This document shows, piece by piece, positions 63,654 to 64,000 of a DNA stretch of 64,000 nt. The notes under the pieces are model-generated. The model saw nothing but the letters and a program-made list of their open reading frames with translations, did not search any database and was not told the DNA's origin. Numbering within the stretch: the stretch's first letter is position 1; every line of letters begins with the position of its first letter. The DNA comes from Gemmatimonas aurantiaca (lineage in GTDB: Bacteria; Gemmatimonadota; Gemmatimonadetes; Gemmatimonadales; Gemmatimonadaceae): assembly GCF_037190085.1 (NCBI RefSeq), contig NZ_JBBCJO010000005.1, forward strand, positions 1 to 64,000, read 5' to 3'. A program made the translations under genes and the position numbers.

Positions 63654-63693
63654 GCCCCCTGTTGTGCTTCGACCCGTCTATATTTCCGGGCCT

Positions 63694-64000
63694 ATGCTCG
63701 CGTCCGAAATCCGTGCCCGATTCCTGGCCTACTTCGAGAAGAATGGCCACTCCATCCGCCCCAGCTCGTCGCTGGTGCCATCCGACGACCCCACCCTGCT
63801 GTTCGTCAACGCAGGGATGGTGCAATTCAAGAAAGTCTTTCTGGGAATGGAGGACGCGCCCGAAGGCAAACGACGAGCTACCACGTCGCAGAAGTGCGTG
63901 CGGGCCGGCGGGAAGCACAACGACCTCGAGCAGGTCGGCCACACCGCGCGTCACCACACGTTCTTCGAGATGCTGGGGAATTTTTCCTTCGGCGACTACT
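63694..64000 (+). CDS. alaS: Alanyl-tRNA synthetase, N-terminal part (3' truncated by window)
   Basis: The first 102 codons of AlaRS, the class II synthetase that charges tRNA-Ala. It shows the unmistakable N-terminus: SEIRARFLAYFEKNGHSIRPSSSLVPSDDPTLLFVNAGMVQFKKVFLG (motif 1 region), RATTSQKCVRAGGKHNDLEQVGHTARHHTFFEMLGNFSFGDY (motif 2 region). TATATT at 63679-63684 is 9 bp upstream of ATG 63694 and may be a -10 element of a nearly leaderless transcript. recA-recX-alaS is a common gene order. Confidence 0.98.
   Translation, partial: MLASEIRARFLAYFEKNGHSIRPSSSLVPSDDPTLLFVNAGMVQFKKVFLGMEDAPEGKRRATTSQKCVRAGGKHNDLEQVGHTARHHTFFEMLGNFSFGDY

Overview
The window looks like chromosomal DNA from a high-G+C, diderm, LPS-bearing bacterium, most plausibly a member of the Gemmatimonadota. 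Supporting signs are the long SecA with a middle insertion and a zinc-binding C-terminus, complete Tol-Pal, Bam, LptD and TonB-receptor outer-membrane machinery, Ala/Arg-rich GC3 codon use throughout, and a gene set (UvrB, RecA/RecX, TsaB/TsaE, FtsK, AccB/AccC) typical of a free-living heterotroph. The phylum is inferred from family features, not from a search. About 92% is coding. I saw no rRNA, tRNA, CRISPR array, prophage or intact insertion sequence.

Layout. 1-5.6 kb: end of a nucleotide-sugar dehydrogenase gene, then bamD, nadD and secA, closed by a long inverted repeat. 5.7-10.8 kb: CDF metal exporter, two lineage-specific secreted or outer-membrane proteins, and a PLP-dependent decarboxylase. 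11-16.2 kb: radC, a bifunctional relA/spoT and an orphan chemoreceptor. 16.4-21 kb: uvrB, tsaE, tsaB, rimI and ssb. 21.2-25 kb: a secreted hypothetical, a LysM envelope protein and a sugar-nucleotide epimerase. 25-33.5 kb: an envelope block, tolQ-tolR-tolA/tonB-tolB-pal-cpoB-tatC-lptD, much of it translationally coupled. 33.5-39.1 kb: a histidine-utilisation operon hutH-hutU-(radical SAM)-hutI. 39.3-44.1 kb: a giant TPR protein, polyprenyl diphosphate synthase, a DUF4321-type membrane protein and tatA, ending in a strong terminator. 44.2-46 kb: ppiD on the minus strand. 46.3-54.6 kb: a second giant TPR protein, aroQ, pepP, accB, pilT, accC and a comB homologue. 54.6-61 kb: ftsK, a TonB-dependent receptor and a glycerophosphodiesterase. 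61-64 kb: yraN, recA, recX and the start of alaS.

How the genes work together. The dominant theme is envelope construction: lipoprotein and barrel assembly (BamD, PpiD), LPS export (LptD), outer-membrane constriction (Tol-Pal), Sec and Tat export, and LysM and TonB-receptor surface functions. A second theme is genome maintenance and translation fidelity (UvrB, RecA, RecX, Ssb, FtsK, t6A enzymes, AlaRS). HutH/HutU/HutI carry histidine to N-formimino-glutamate. An uncharacterised radical SAM/SPASM-like enzyme is locked inside that operon by overlapping start and stop codons and is the most novel-looking gene here.

Non-coding structure of note: a 58-bp-arm inverted repeat after secA; a separate palindromic repeat family with two copies (52.2 and 61.1 kb), one of them in the pilT-accC gap; a 12-bp tandem repeat in front of the decarboxylase; and a near-identical 17-bp element upstream of both uvrB and recA.
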